Positions 16,592 through 24,761 of a stretch of DNA of 38,120 nucleotides are shown one piece after another. Below the pieces are notes generated by a model. The model saw only the letters and a program-made list of their open reading frames with translations, ran no database searches and was not told the DNA's origin. The DNA lies in the NCBI GenBank assembly GCA_964593865.1, contig CAZQKE010000109.1:1-38120 (forward strand). Direction: 5' to 3'. Within the stretch, counting starts at the first letter, position 1; each line of letters begins with the position of its first letter. The stretch is from CAZQKE01 sp964593865 (GTDB taxonomy: Bacteria > Chloroflexota > Anaerolineae > JAAYZQ01). Position numbers and translations under genes: made by a program.

Positions 16592-17872
16592 TCAATCCTC
16601 CACCCGTTCAATGCGCGCACCCAGCCCCCGCAATTTGACCTCAATGCGCTCGTACCCCCGGTCAATCTGATGGATGTTGTGGATGACGCTTTCCCCCTGC
16701 GCACAGAGAGCGGCGATGAGCAAGGCCATCCCGGCCCGGATGTCGGGGCTGTGTAATGTTTCGCCGTGCAGGGCCGACGGCCCCACGACGACGGCTCGGT
16801 GGGGATCGCACAGGATGATGCGGGCGCCCATGGCGATCAGGCGGTCCACAAAGTAGAGTCGGCTGTCAAACATCTTTTCGTGAATGAGTACCGTTCCCCG
16901 GGCCTGGGTGGCGACGACCAGGGCAATGCTCATCAGGTCGGTGGGGAAGCCGGGCCAGGGGGCATCGTCGATCTTGGGTACGGCCCCGCCCAAGTCATCC
17001 ACAATCACCAGGGGTTGTTCGGCCGGCACGAAAAGGTCCGCCCCCCGCACTTCGGTGCGGACGCCCAGCCGCTCAAAGACCATACGGATCATGCCCAAAT
17101 GCTCAATACCGGCCTCTTTGATCAAAATCTCCCCACCCGTCACCGCGGCCAGGCCGATGAAACTGCCGACCTCCATGAAATCGGGGCCGATGGTCCATTC
17201 GCCGCCGCTCAACCGTTCTTGCCCCTGGATGCGCAGCACGTTGGACCCGATGCCCGTGATCTGCGCTCCCAGTTTGTTGAGGAAGCGGCATAGTTCCTGG
17301 ACGTGTGGCTCCGAGGCGGCGTTGCGGATGACCGTTTCGCCCCGTGCCAGGCAGGCGGCCATGACCGCGTTCTCGGTCCCGGTCACGCTGGCCTCGTCCA
17401 GCCAGATGTCGGCCCCTTGCAAGGTCGGGGCGTGCATTTCAAAGGTGTCGTTCTGTTTGACCGATGCACCCAAAGCACCCAGGGCCAACAGGTGCGTGTC
17501 GATCCGTCGCCGCCCGATGCGGTCGCCACCGGGCAAAGTCAAGGCGATCCGCCCGGCACGGGCCAGCATCGGCCCCAACAGGGTCAGGGAGCCTCGGATT
17601 TCGCTGAAGAGTCGCGGATCGGGCCGGGTGGTGCGCAGGTTGGCGGCCCGGACGGTCACGCTGTGGTTGTCATGGCGCGAAACCTCGGCCCCCAGCGATT
17701 CCAGCAGGGCAAGCATCGTTTGGATGTCGCCGATGTGGGGCAGGTTGTGCAAGGTGATCGGCTCGTCGGTCAGCAATGTCGCCGCCAGAAGGGGCAAGGC
17801 AGCGTTTTTGTTGCCGCTGGGAACAACGACACCGCCGACCGGAGTTCCTCCGTGGATGACGAATTTCTCCAA
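16592..17872 (-). CDS. murA: UDP-GlcNAc 1-carboxyvinyltransferase MurA (Asp in active-site loop)
   Basis: A 426-residue cytosolic enzyme that transfers enolpyruvate from PEP to UDP-GlcNAc, the first committed step of peptidoglycan synthesis. Conserved features are the N-terminal SGNKNAALP with K22, and a C-terminal DIRAGMALL. The active-site loop reads LPGGDRIGRRR: D117 replaces the cysteine equivalent to E. coli C115. The Asp variant is a natural active form in some bacteria, such as mycobacteria and chlamydiae, and confers intrinsic fosfomycin resistance. The start is TTG at 17872, supported by AGGAGGTGAG just upstream; only 3 nt separate it from the SAM hydroxide adenosyltransferase stop, so the two are probably co-transcribed. 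Confidence 0.96.
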   Translation of the reverse strand: MEKFVIHGGTPVGGVVVPSGNKNAALPLLAATLLTDEPITLHNLPHIGDIQTMLALLESLGAEVSRHDNHSVTVRAANLRTTRPDPRLFSEIRGSLTLLGPMLARAGRIALTLPGGDRIGRRRIDTHLLALGALGASVKQNDTFEMHAPTLQGADIWLDEASVTGTENAVMAACLARGETVIRNAASEPHVQELCRFLNKLGAQITGIGSNVLRIQGQERLSGGEWTIGPDFMEVGSFIGLAAVTGGEILIKEAGIEHLGMIRMVFERLGVRTEVRGADLFVPAEQPLVIVDDLGGAVPKIDDAPWPGFPTDLMSIALVVATQARGTVLIHEKMFDSRLYFVDRLIAMGARIILCDPHRAVVVGPSALHGETLHSPDIRAGMALLIAALCAQGESVIHNIHQIDRGYERIEVKLRGLGARIERVED

Positions 17873-17875
17873 GTC

Positions 17876-18667
17876 TCACCTCCTCTGCGAAATGTACACG
17901 GGCGATCCCACGCCGGCGGCCAGCCGCCGGGCGGCGTTGCCGTTGCGCTCGGCGATCTCCACATAGCCGCTGCTGCCCAGGTAGGCGACCAGATCGCCGG
18001 GGGCGACGTCGGCAAAGGTCTGGTGCAGTCCGGCAATCGTCTCTGCGCCGACGGCCAGGCGCAGCGGCCCCGGCGGCAGGTGCTCTGCCCGGAAGTTGGT
18101 GATCAGGTTGCCGAAATGGTCCACGTGGAGGACCAATCCCCGCCAAATCCCTTCGCCTTCGCGCTGCGGTTCGGCATGGGGCAAGGCGACCAGATCCGCC
18201 GGAGGGATGGGTTCGCCCAAGCGGAGCAGGTCCAAGCCGCAGGCCAGGTGGGCGGCAGCGGGGGCGAAAATATCCCGCCCGTGGAAGGTCGCGCTGACGG
18301 AGGGCAAACGATACGCCTGGTTGCTCAGACGGACGACCTGCCGAGGCGGGTCCGGGGCCAGGGCCAGGCCGAGGACGCCGTTGTCAGGGGCGACGAAAAA
18401 GGCCCGTTCCGTCCGTACGGCGATGGGACGGCGGTCACTGCCCACGCCGGGGTCCACGACGACCAAGTGGACCGTCCCCACGGGAAAATAGGGAACGGCG
18501 GTGGAAAGCACAAAAGCCGCTTGTTGGATGGACTGGGGGGCAATGGTGTGGGAGATGTCCACCAGGGCTGCCTCCGGGCAGATGCCCAGGATGACGCCCT
18601 TCATCACGCCGACATAGGCATCGGCCAACCCAAAGTCTGTGGTCAGCGAAATGATCGGTCGGGACAT
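17876..18667 (-). CDS. SAM hydroxide adenosyltransferase (DUF62)
   Basis: A 263-residue protein of the DUF62/SalL-fluorinase fold family whose ordinary members hydrolyse S-adenosylmethionine to adenosine and methionine. The N-terminal TTDFGLADAYVGVMKG, DPGVGSDRR, APDNG and FHGRDIFAP motifs are all present. D72, R79 and H129 correspond to the Asp-Arg-His triad described for the archaeal homologue. A two-domain length of about 260 fits the family. The start at 18667 lies 6 nt after a TATAAT box, so the mRNA is probably leaderless; a longer in-frame extension upstream reads through that promoter and is rejected. Halogenase activity is unlikely with the DUF62 triad intact. Confidence 0.9.
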   Translation of the reverse strand: MSRPIISLTTDFGLADAYVGVMKGVILGICPEAALVDISHTIAPQSIQQAAFVLSTAVPYFPVGTVHLVVVDPGVGSDRRPIAVRTERAFFVAPDNGVLGLALAPDPPRQVVRLSNQAYRLPSVSATFHGRDIFAPAAAHLACGLDLLRLGEPIPPADLVALPHAEPQREGEGIWRGLVLHVDHFGNLITNFRAEHLPPGPLRLAVGAETIAGLHQTFADVAPGDLVAYLGSSGYVEIAERNGNAARRLAAGVGSPVYISQRR

Positions 18668-18673
18668 GGTCCC

Positions 18674-18702
18674 ATTATACCGCAGAGGGCGCGGTCCGTC
18701 AA
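18674..18702 (-). promoter_or_regulatory. Promoter giving a leaderless transcript
   Basis: On the minus strand TTGACG (18702-18697) and TATAAT (18679-18674) are separated by 17 bp. Only GGGACC separates the -10 box from the ATG at 18667, placing the predicted start of transcription on or next to the start codon. The -35 box overlaps the stop codon of the patatin-like gene. Confidence 0.8.
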
Positions 18703-19502
18703 GGGGTTCGGGCAACGTCCGGCCCACGCTTGGCCGACGATTCCAGGGCGGCGCGGATGGCCGGTAGGGCGGCCTCGGCGGCCTGTTGCCCCAGGGAGAC
18801 GTAGCGATGGCGGCGCGAGATGCGGGTCAGGCTGCCCAGGCCCCAGACGGGGATGGGGATGTGCACATCGGCGGTGGCCGGATCGTCGGCGGCGTGCAGG
18901 ATCAAAAAGTCAATGGCGGCGACGGCGATGCCCAACGGCCCACGGGGGGGCGTGGGAGGCGGCGCACCCAGCCCCACGGCCACGACCACGTCGGCTCCCA
19001 GCTCCCGCGCGACCGAAATGGGCAGGTTGTTGACGATGCCGCCGTCCACCAGCAGCCGTCCCTCAATCTCGGCGGGGACGACGATGCCGGGCACGGAGCA
19101 ACTGGCCCGCACCGCCGGGGCGACCCGTCCCCGGCGCAGGATGACTTCCTCGCCGGTGATCAGGTCGGCGGCTACGGCGGCGTAAGGGCGTTGCAGCTCT
19201 GCGAAGGTCAGGTCGCCGAGCAGGTTGACGATGTACGTCTCCAAGCGGGCGAAGGAGATGAACCCCTGCCGGGGCCAGACCGGGCGGGCGATGTCCCGCC
19301 AGCGGATGCGGAGGGCCATTTCCAGGAGGGCGTCGGCGTCCAGTCCGGCGGCATAAGCCGCGCCCACCAGGGAGCCGACGCTGGTCCCGGCGACGCAGTG
19401 GACCTGAATTCCTTCCCGCTCCAGGACGCGCAGGACGCCCACGTGGGCCATACCCCGCGCCCCGCCGCCGCCCAACGCCAGCCCCAACCGCTTCGGACTC
19501 AT
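18699..19502 (-). CDS. Patatin-like phospholipase (RssA/NTE type)
   Basis: A 267-residue putative lipid acyl hydrolase with a Ser-Asp dyad. The oxyanion glycine loop GGGGARG is at 11-17, the nucleophile elbow GTSVG puts the serine at 41, and DGGIVNN gives the catalytic aspartate D152. No signal peptide is seen. The ATG at 19502 overlaps the stop of the aldehyde oxidoreductase gene (ATGA), so the two are translationally coupled. Natural substrates of bacterial members are mostly unknown. Confidence 0.9.
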   Translation of the reverse strand: MSPKRLGLALGGGGARGMAHVGVLRVLEREGIQVHCVAGTSVGSLVGAAYAAGLDADALLEMALRIRWRDIARPVWPRQGFISFARLETYIVNLLGDLTFAELQRPYAAVAADLITGEEVILRRGRVAPAVRASCSVPGIVVPAEIEGRLLVDGGIVNNLPISVARELGADVVVAVGLGAPPPTPPRGPLGIAVAAIDFLILHAADDPATADVHIPIPVWGLGSLTRISRRHRYVSLGQQAAEAALPAIRAALESSAKRGPDVARTP

Positions 19503-21340
19503 GACCACAGGTCCTCGGCAATATCGGACAGGCCCAGGCTGATCAGTTTTTCACGGGAGGGTTTGCCCGTTTCCCAATCCCAATCGCGCTGCTCGTAATA
19601 CTCCTGGAGCAGGATGTTCATGCGCGGCGTCCGCCCCCGCGAGCCGTTGGCCATGGGGATCAGCATCCGCTCCGGGATGCGGTCGTTGCCCCGGCGGATG
19701 CCCAGCCGGTTGTTGAAGGCCCGCTTCAGGTTGAAAATCCGCTCGCCGGTGCGCTGCCACCAGACGATGTCCGCCGACCAGCCGGTGGCCTCGGCCAGCA
19801 TCTTGACCAACAACGGCGCGGTGGGGTTGACAAAGACGCACATGATGGCGCTGTTGTAGAGGGTGCGCCAATCCTGAACTTTGACCACGACTTTGGCCTT
19901 GCCCCGCGTCTTGAACCGTCCGCCGGGGAAGATGCCCACCTCCGGGATGGTCAGGCCCATGTCCACGACGTACATGTCGCCCTGCATGTGACAGGCCCCG
20001 CGCGGCGACGTGGCATAGACCAGGGCCATGCCCGAAAGGGCACGGGGGTCGTGGGCCGCGGGGGAAAGGCCGTTGACGTGGACGGCCAGGTCCTCGGCTC
20101 CGTAGCGGGCGGCGATGCGTTTGACGCCCTGGGCCAGCACGTCGCCAAAGCCTTCGCGCCGGGCGATAAGGTCCAGCAGGGTGTGGGCCGTCTCAATGTC
20201 GCCCCAGCGCAGGGGCAGGCCGCCGGTGTCCTCGGCGGTGATAAAGCCCCGTTCGTAGAGCAGGTAGGCCAGGGAGATGGCCGATCCCGCGCTGATGGTA
20301 TCCAGGCCGTAGCGGTTGCACAGGTGACCGGCATAGGCCACCCCCGGCAGGTCGTCCACCAACAGCATGGAGCCGAGCATGGCCACCGTTTCATATTCGG
20401 GGCCGTCCACCACCTCGACGCCGTAGGGTGTATCCTTGAGGGTCACTTCCCGGCCACAGGCCACGGGACAGCCGTAGCAGGCCACGGCGCGGGTCAGGAT
20501 CGTCTCCATCATGGTCACGCCGCTCAGGTTGGTCGCTTCCTCAAAACGGGCCTGGGTCCAATAGCGGTTGGGCATGTTGCCCCACATGATGCTCATATCC
20601 ACGAACGATGCCGTGCCCATCTGGTTGTAGACCTGGGCCGAGATGTCGTCGTGAATGATCTGACGGGCTTCTTTGACCGTCCGGCGGAAGGTGTCGGCAT
20701 CGGCCAGGGGGACGCGCTGCTTGCCCCGGACGGCGATGGCCTTCAGGTTTTTGGAACCCATGACCGCGCCCATGCCGGTCCGGCCTGCCGCCCGCCCGTG
20801 GTCGTTCATGATGGCCGCATAGAGCACCCGGTTTTCCCCCGCCGGGCCGATGCAGGCCACCCGCGCTTTGGGGTCGTCCAACTCCTCGCGGATGCGCTGC
20901 TGGGTTTCGTAGGTGTCCAGGCCCCAGAGGGAGGCGGCGTCGTGCAAGGCCGGGGGTTGCCCTTCCACGATGGACAGCCAGACCGGTTTTTCCGCTTTGC
21001 CCCGGATCACGATGCCGTCATAGCCGGAAAAGCGCAGCTCTGCGCCCCAAAAGCCGCCGGAATTGGATTCGCCCCAGATTCCGGTCAGGGGGGAAAGGGC
21101 GCAGACTTCGTGCCGTCCGGTGGAGGGCGCCCGCGTGCCGACCAGGGGGCCGGTCATGAACATCAGGGTATTGTCCGGCCCCAGGGGGTCGGTCTCCGGC
21201 CCCAACTCGTCGTAGAGATAGCGGGCTGCATAGCCCGCCCCGCCGATGAAATCGTGGGCAAAGGCCGGGTTGAGGGGTTCATCCTTGAGTTCGCCTTTGG
21301 TCAGATCCACGACCAGCAGTTTGCCCATGTAGCCGTACAT
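19499..21340 (-). CDS. Tungsten-type aldehyde:ferredoxin oxidoreductase
   Basis: A 613-residue enzyme of the AOR family, which oxidises aldehydes to carboxylic acids (or the reverse) with ferredoxin, using a tungsto-bispterin cofactor and one [4Fe-4S] cluster. The cluster ligands are C288, C291, C295 (in CYGCPVAC) and C501 (IMCVF). Pterin-binding segments include GESNSGGFWGAELRFSG and GRTGMGAVMGSKN. The start at 21340 has AAAGGATG upstream; an earlier in-frame start adds eight unconserved residues. A promoter lies about 75 nt upstream. The substrate cannot be assigned from sequence. Its presence suggests anaerobic, ferredoxin-linked metabolism. Confidence 0.94.
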   Translation of the reverse strand: MYGYMGKLLVVDLTKGELKDEPLNPAFAHDFIGGAGYAARYLYDELGPETDPLGPDNTLMFMTGPLVGTRAPSTGRHEVCALSPLTGIWGESNSGGFWGAELRFSGYDGIVIRGKAEKPVWLSIVEGQPPALHDAASLWGLDTYETQQRIREELDDPKARVACIGPAGENRVLYAAIMNDHGRAAGRTGMGAVMGSKNLKAIAVRGKQRVPLADADTFRRTVKEARQIIHDDISAQVYNQMGTASFVDMSIMWGNMPNRYWTQARFEEATNLSGVTMMETILTRAVACYGCPVACGREVTLKDTPYGVEVVDGPEYETVAMLGSMLLVDDLPGVAYAGHLCNRYGLDTISAGSAISLAYLLYERGFITAEDTGGLPLRWGDIETAHTLLDLIARREGFGDVLAQGVKRIAARYGAEDLAVHVNGLSPAAHDPRALSGMALVYATSPRGACHMQGDMYVVDMGLTIPEVGIFPGGRFKTRGKAKVVVKVQDWRTLYNSAIMCVFVNPTAPLLVKMLAEATGWSADIVWWQRTGERIFNLKRAFNNRLGIRRGNDRIPERMLIPMANGSRGRTPRMNILLQEYYEQRDWDWETGKPSREKLISLGLSDIAEDLWS

Positions 21341-21414
21341 TTCGTCATCCTTTCTGCCGCGCATTCGGGAAAGGCACGCGGCGCGGAAGATTGTCTGCGA
21401 TCTTTTGCCGGGGG

Positions 21415-21443
21415 ATTATAGCATAGGTGGGGGAATAACGCAA
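21415..21443 (-). promoter_or_regulatory. Promoter of the aldehyde oxidoreductase operon
   Basis: On the minus strand TTGCGT (21443-21438) and TATAAT (21420-21415) are 17 bp apart. The predicted start near 21408 gives a leader of about 68 nt. Confidence 0.7.
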
Positions 21444-21533
21444 TGCGGCATAAGGCGCAGGCAAGGCGGATGAGTTTACGTAATTTCGCGCTACGGAGGT
21501 AGAATGCGCCGGGGAACGGTTGGTTTTACGCGG

Positions 21534-21610
21534 TTTCTCTCCGCGGCCTCGGCGCTACCGAGAACCGCCGAGGCCGCCGTGAACGGCGCGGGTGGTCGGC
21601 GGCCTCGGCG
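21534..21610. repeat. Three-arm GC-rich inverted repeat (copy 3)
   Basis: GCGGCCTCGGCG (21543-21554) pairs perfectly with CGCCGAGGCCGC (21566-21577) over 12 bp. A second copy, GGCGGCCTCGGCG (21598-21610), can pair with CGCCGAGGCCGCC (21566-21578) over 13 bp. The middle arm can therefore join only one partner at a time. It lies 42 nt beyond the stop of the thioredoxin-fusion gene, in the 3' region of that transcript. Confidence 0.75.
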
Positions 21611-21651
21611 ATTCGGTGGGGGGCCCTTTGTGGGCACATGATGTGAGGGGT

Positions 21652-23952
21652 TTAGTCCTCTTTTTCTTCCAAGATGACCTCTTCTTCGCCGTCGGCCCGC
21701 AGGTCCAAGAGCCAATTCGCAAAGGCTTCGGCGTCTATCTTGTCCTGTATGCGCTTGTGGGCCTCGGCGCGGAGGACGGCGGCCAGGGCTGCTTGGCCCT
21801 CCTCGGTATCGGGGTTCAGATCGGGCCAGCGGGCGGTGACCACTTCCCGCGTGGTCCAAATGCAATAGCGGAAGACACGCTCACCATCCTTGAGCACGCG
21901 GCAGAAGTATTGGAAGCGGTCGCCCGGTTCCGATTTGAAGCCTTCGTCTACGGTGTAGCCCTTGTAGGTCCAATCTCCACTGCGGCCCTTCCGCTCTTGA
22001 CCGAGCATGGCCTGGGCCTGGGCCAGCAGTTCGTTGGGATCGGCGGTGGGGCGGGCACAGAGGTTGCCCAAGCAGACATAGGCTGCCGGAGACGGTTCGG
22101 CGGGATACCCCAGCCGCTTCAGGCGGTCCGGCTCCCAGTGGGGGTCCACGGCCTGGACGGTCTTGTTAGGTGCATAGGCCCGGCGGGCGGCCCGCAGCAA
22201 CCGGGCACGGGCCGGGTCTTCGCTCTCGCCGACGATGGTGATGAGCAGGGGGCGTCGCAGGAAGCGGTCCACCGTCAGGGCAAAGGCGGCGGCTTCAATG
22301 CCCATCTCCGGGGCCAGGGGGGCAAGGGCCTCCAGGGTTCGTTGGGCGGCCCGGCGGTAGTCCTCCTGGCCGGTCAGGCGGTGAAGGCGAAGGTGGGCCA
22401 AAGCCATGGCGACGTTTTCGCAGAAGGGTTTGGTCCGTCGGCGCAGGCGACCCACCGCTTCCGGCGCGGCGACGGTGTCAAAGTAGCGTCCGTCATCGTC
22501 GCGGAGGGCGTTGTCGGCAAAGCGCAACAGGGTTTCTGCCCGCTGGATATAGATTTCGCGGCCGAAATGTTCAAAGGCGTCCAACCAGGCCAATGCTATG
22601 CTCGCCTGGTCGGCCAGCAAGCCGGGCAGATGGGGGCGGGTGTCAAAGTAGTGATGCATTCCCAAACCTTCCCGGTAGTTGTGTTGCCAAGTGAATTCCA
22701 GGGCGCGGATGGCCAGGTCGGCATAGCGCGGTTCATCCAGTACCGCTCCGGCCAACAGATAGGCGGAGGCGGCGACGGCGTTGCGCTCGGTGTAGGCGGT
22801 TCTGTCCACGTAAGGGGCCGGGCGTTGGGCACGTTCCTCTGCACCGAGGGCGTAATAGTCGGCGTCGGCCTCCTGGCTGCTGTAAAAGTAGCCCCGCTCT
22901 CGGTCCCAAAGGGTGGCATCCATGTACCTCAAGATGTCCTGGGCGACATCTAGGTAGGAACGGCGACCTGTGGCTTGGTAGGCCCGCAAGTAGAGGGCCA
23001 GTAGTTGGGCCTGGTCGCCGACCATTTTCTCGTAGTGGGGGTTGCTCCAATCGGCAGCGGCGGCGTAGCGGAAAAATCCACCGCCCACCCGGTCGTGGAT
23101 TTCACCTTCGGCCATGGCGGTCAGAGATCGGTGGACGATGCGTTCCCAGGTCTCGTCGCCGGTGCGGTGGGCCAGGGCCAGGGCGAATTCAAGTATATCG
23201 GCGTGGTGGAATTTGGGGGCGTCGCCAAAGCCGCCGTGCTCTTTGTCAAAGGCGCCCGCTACCGCCTGGGCGACGTCGTCTACCAACTCCGGCTTGAGTT
23301 CACCTACGGGCTGCGGGCGGTCTTCCAGCTCGGCCGGGATGGGTACACCGGGCCGGAGGGCAATGGTGGGTGTGGAGGGGGCCTGCCGCCCGGCGAACCG
23401 CTCCTTGACCCGTCGTAGGACGGTGAGCATCTCCTGGGCGGTGAGGAAGTTGTGACTCTCTATCACCTCGCCGTCGGGGGTGAGAAAAGCAGTCGTCGGC
23501 CAGCCGCCGTTGTTGTAGCGACGGTCCACATCGGGACGCTTGTCGGCGTCAAGCATGATGGGCAGAAAATCGTCGTTGATGGCTGCCGCCACATCGGGAT
23601 CGGCCAAGGTGGTCCTTTCCATCAGGTGGCAGGGTTCACACCAGGGCGCGGTGATGTATAGCATCACCGGCAGTTCCAGGGTGGCGGCCAGCTCAAAGGT
23701 GTCCTCTTCCCATTCGTACCAGGTGATAGGCAATTGCTCCTTGCCCAATTCCAGGTCCGGCTCAAAGAGGCGGCGGTATTCGGCTTCCAAGATGGCATAG
23801 TGTTCTTTTTCCTGGTCGGCCAGCGTTTCAAAAAGGGAACGGGTGCTCTTGTCCGTGGCCGATTGGGCCATGCGGGTATAAAAGTCGTGGGCATCCCTTT
23901 CCCGTTGCAGGGCCAGTTGCCAGGCTTCGGGGATCTCGTTCAAAGCTTTCAC
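21652..23952 (-). CDS. Half-ferritin / thioredoxin / alpha-alpha-barrel fusion protein
   Basis: A 766-residue protein. Residues 1-64 form a two-helix ferritin-like segment with E18 and E48xxH51. Residues 75-200 are a thioredoxin-like (DUF255-related) domain with WCEPC (C105, C108) and NNGGWPTTAFLTPDG. Residues about 225-600 resemble the (alpha/alpha)6 barrel of YyaL/SSP411 proteins, with GGFGDAPKFHHADILEF and a second thioredoxin-reminiscent segment before residue 640. The last 110 residues form a C-terminal extension not usual for that family. The GTG at 23952 is chosen because AAGGAG lies 7 nt upstream; a TTG 39 nt earlier lacks support. The function is unknown: disulfide handling and metal binding are suggested by motifs only. 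The Crp/Fnr gene lies 110 nt upstream. Confidence 0.8.
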   Translation of the reverse strand: MKALNEIPEAWQLALQRERDAHDFYTRMAQSATDKSTRSLFETLADQEKEHYAILEAEYRRLFEPDLELGKEQLPITWYEWEEDTFELAATLELPVMLYITAPWCEPCHLMERTTLADPDVAAAINDDFLPIMLDADKRPDVDRRYNNGGWPTTAFLTPDGEVIESHNFLTAQEMLTVLRRVKERFAGRQAPSTPTIALRPGVPIPAELEDRPQPVGELKPELVDDVAQAVAGAFDKEHGGFGDAPKFHHADILEFALALAHRTGDETWERIVHRSLTAMAEGEIHDRVGGGFFRYAAAADWSNPHYEKMVGDQAQLLALYLRAYQATGRRSYLDVAQDILRYMDATLWDRERGYFYSSQEADADYYALGAEERAQRPAPYVDRTAYTERNAVAASAYLLAGAVLDEPRYADLAIRALEFTWQHNYREGLGMHHYFDTRPHLPGLLADQASIALAWLDAFEHFGREIYIQRAETLLRFADNALRDDDGRYFDTVAAPEAVGRLRRRTKPFCENVAMALAHLRLHRLTGQEDYRRAAQRTLEALAPLAPEMGIEAAAFALTVDRFLRRPLLITIVGESEDPARARLLRAARRAYAPNKTVQAVDPHWEPDRLKRLGYPAEPSPAAYVCLGNLCARPTADPNELLAQAQAMLGQERKGRSGDWTYKGYTVDEGFKSEPGDRFQYFCRVLKDGERVFRYCIWTTREVVTARWPDLNPDTEEGQAALAAVLRAEAHKRIQDKIDAEAFANWLLDLRADGEEEVILEEKED

Positions 23953-23984
23953 GGGGCACTCCTTTCTATCTCCTCGTCGGAAAG

Positions 23985-24046
23985 GTTTCAAAGATGCCGA
24001 GGACGCAGAGGTCCTGCGAGCAGGTCCTTGCGTCCTTTGCTCTTTT
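23985..24046. repeat. Imperfect palindrome between Crp/Fnr and fusion gene (copy 4)
   Basis: GGACGCA (24001-24007) pairs with TGCGTCC (24029-24035); inside it AGG/CCT and CCTGC/GCAGG (24013-24017/24020-24024) continue the stem with T-T mismatches. On the plus strand it is followed by TTTGCTCTTTT, but no plus-strand gene precedes it. Its outer part, CAAAGATGCCGAGGACGCA, resembles the other intergenic repeats. Confidence 0.6.
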
Positions 24047-24062
24047 GTAAGGATCGGCCTTG

Positions 24063-24719
24063 TCAGATTTCACCGGCTTCCAGTTGCAAGCCTTCAATGT
24101 CCAACAAGGTCAGCTGGCGGCGACCGGAGGCGATCAGGCCCCGTCGCCGAAAGTCTTGCAAAGTCTTGCTGATGGTTTCGCGCCAAGTGCCCAACATGTC
24201 GGCCAGTTCCTGGTGGGTGACGTGGATCACATGGTCGGGGCTATCACGGCCCAGTTCCAGGAGCAAGGCCGCCAGTCGCCCGGAAATGGTCCCGTAAGCC
24301 ATCTGTTCCAGGCGGTTTTCTGCTTCCATGACCCGTTGCCCCATGGCCTGCATCAGACCGAAGCTGAACAAGGGGTTGGTGGATGAGATCTCCAGTGCCC
24401 GTTGGCTGGGCATTTCCCAGATGGTGCACGGTTCCAGGGCGACGGCGCGGGTATCGGGACCCTGGCCGCCCAGCAGCGATTCTTCGCCGAACATGGCCCC
24501 TTGTCCCAGAGTGGCGATGACGAAGCGACGGCCGTCGCGGGTGGTGCGGTAGAGCTGCACCTTTCCGCTGGCGACCAGAAAGAGCGAGCGGGCCATTTCG
24601 TCGGCTTCGCAGACGGTTTCCCCGGCGTCATACGAACGCACGATCAGCGATTCGCCGATGTCCTCCTGTTCCGCCAACCGACCGAAAATCCTGGTAACGT
24701 TTCTCTCCGTTGCATTCAC
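24063..24719 (-). CDS. Crp/Fnr family transcriptional regulator
   Basis: A 218-residue regulator with an N-terminal cyclic-nucleotide-binding beta-roll (about 15-130, containing SGKVQLYR and GAMFGEESLLGG) and a C-terminal winged helix (about 145-210) whose recognition region is THQELADMLGTWRETISKTL. The N-terminal Fe-S cysteines of Fnr are absent. The GTG at 24719 is preferred: GGAGAGGGAG lies about 9 nt upstream and the length fits the family. The frame stays open 264 nt further upstream through a hairpin-rich Gly/Arg/Ala-coding stretch that looks untranslated. The fusion protein gene follows in the same direction and is a plausible target. The ligand is unknown. Confidence 0.88.
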   Translation of the reverse strand: MNATERNVTRIFGRLAEQEDIGESLIVRSYDAGETVCEADEMARSLFLVASGKVQLYRTTRDGRRFVIATLGQGAMFGEESLLGGQGPDTRAVALEPCTIWEMPSQRALEISSTNPLFSFGLMQAMGQRVMEAENRLEQMAYGTISGRLAALLLELGRDSPDHVIHVTHQELADMLGTWRETISKTLQDFRRRGLIASGRRQLTLLDIEGLQLEAGEI

Positions 24720-24761
24720 GTCAAACACTCCCTCTCCGCGCAATTCCCGACGATTTAGGTG

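Noticed and set aside
17876..18667. Fluorinase or chlorinase activity for the DUF62 protein
   Set aside because: The Asp-Arg-His set of ordinary SAM hydroxide adenosyltransferases is intact, so halide use is not supported.
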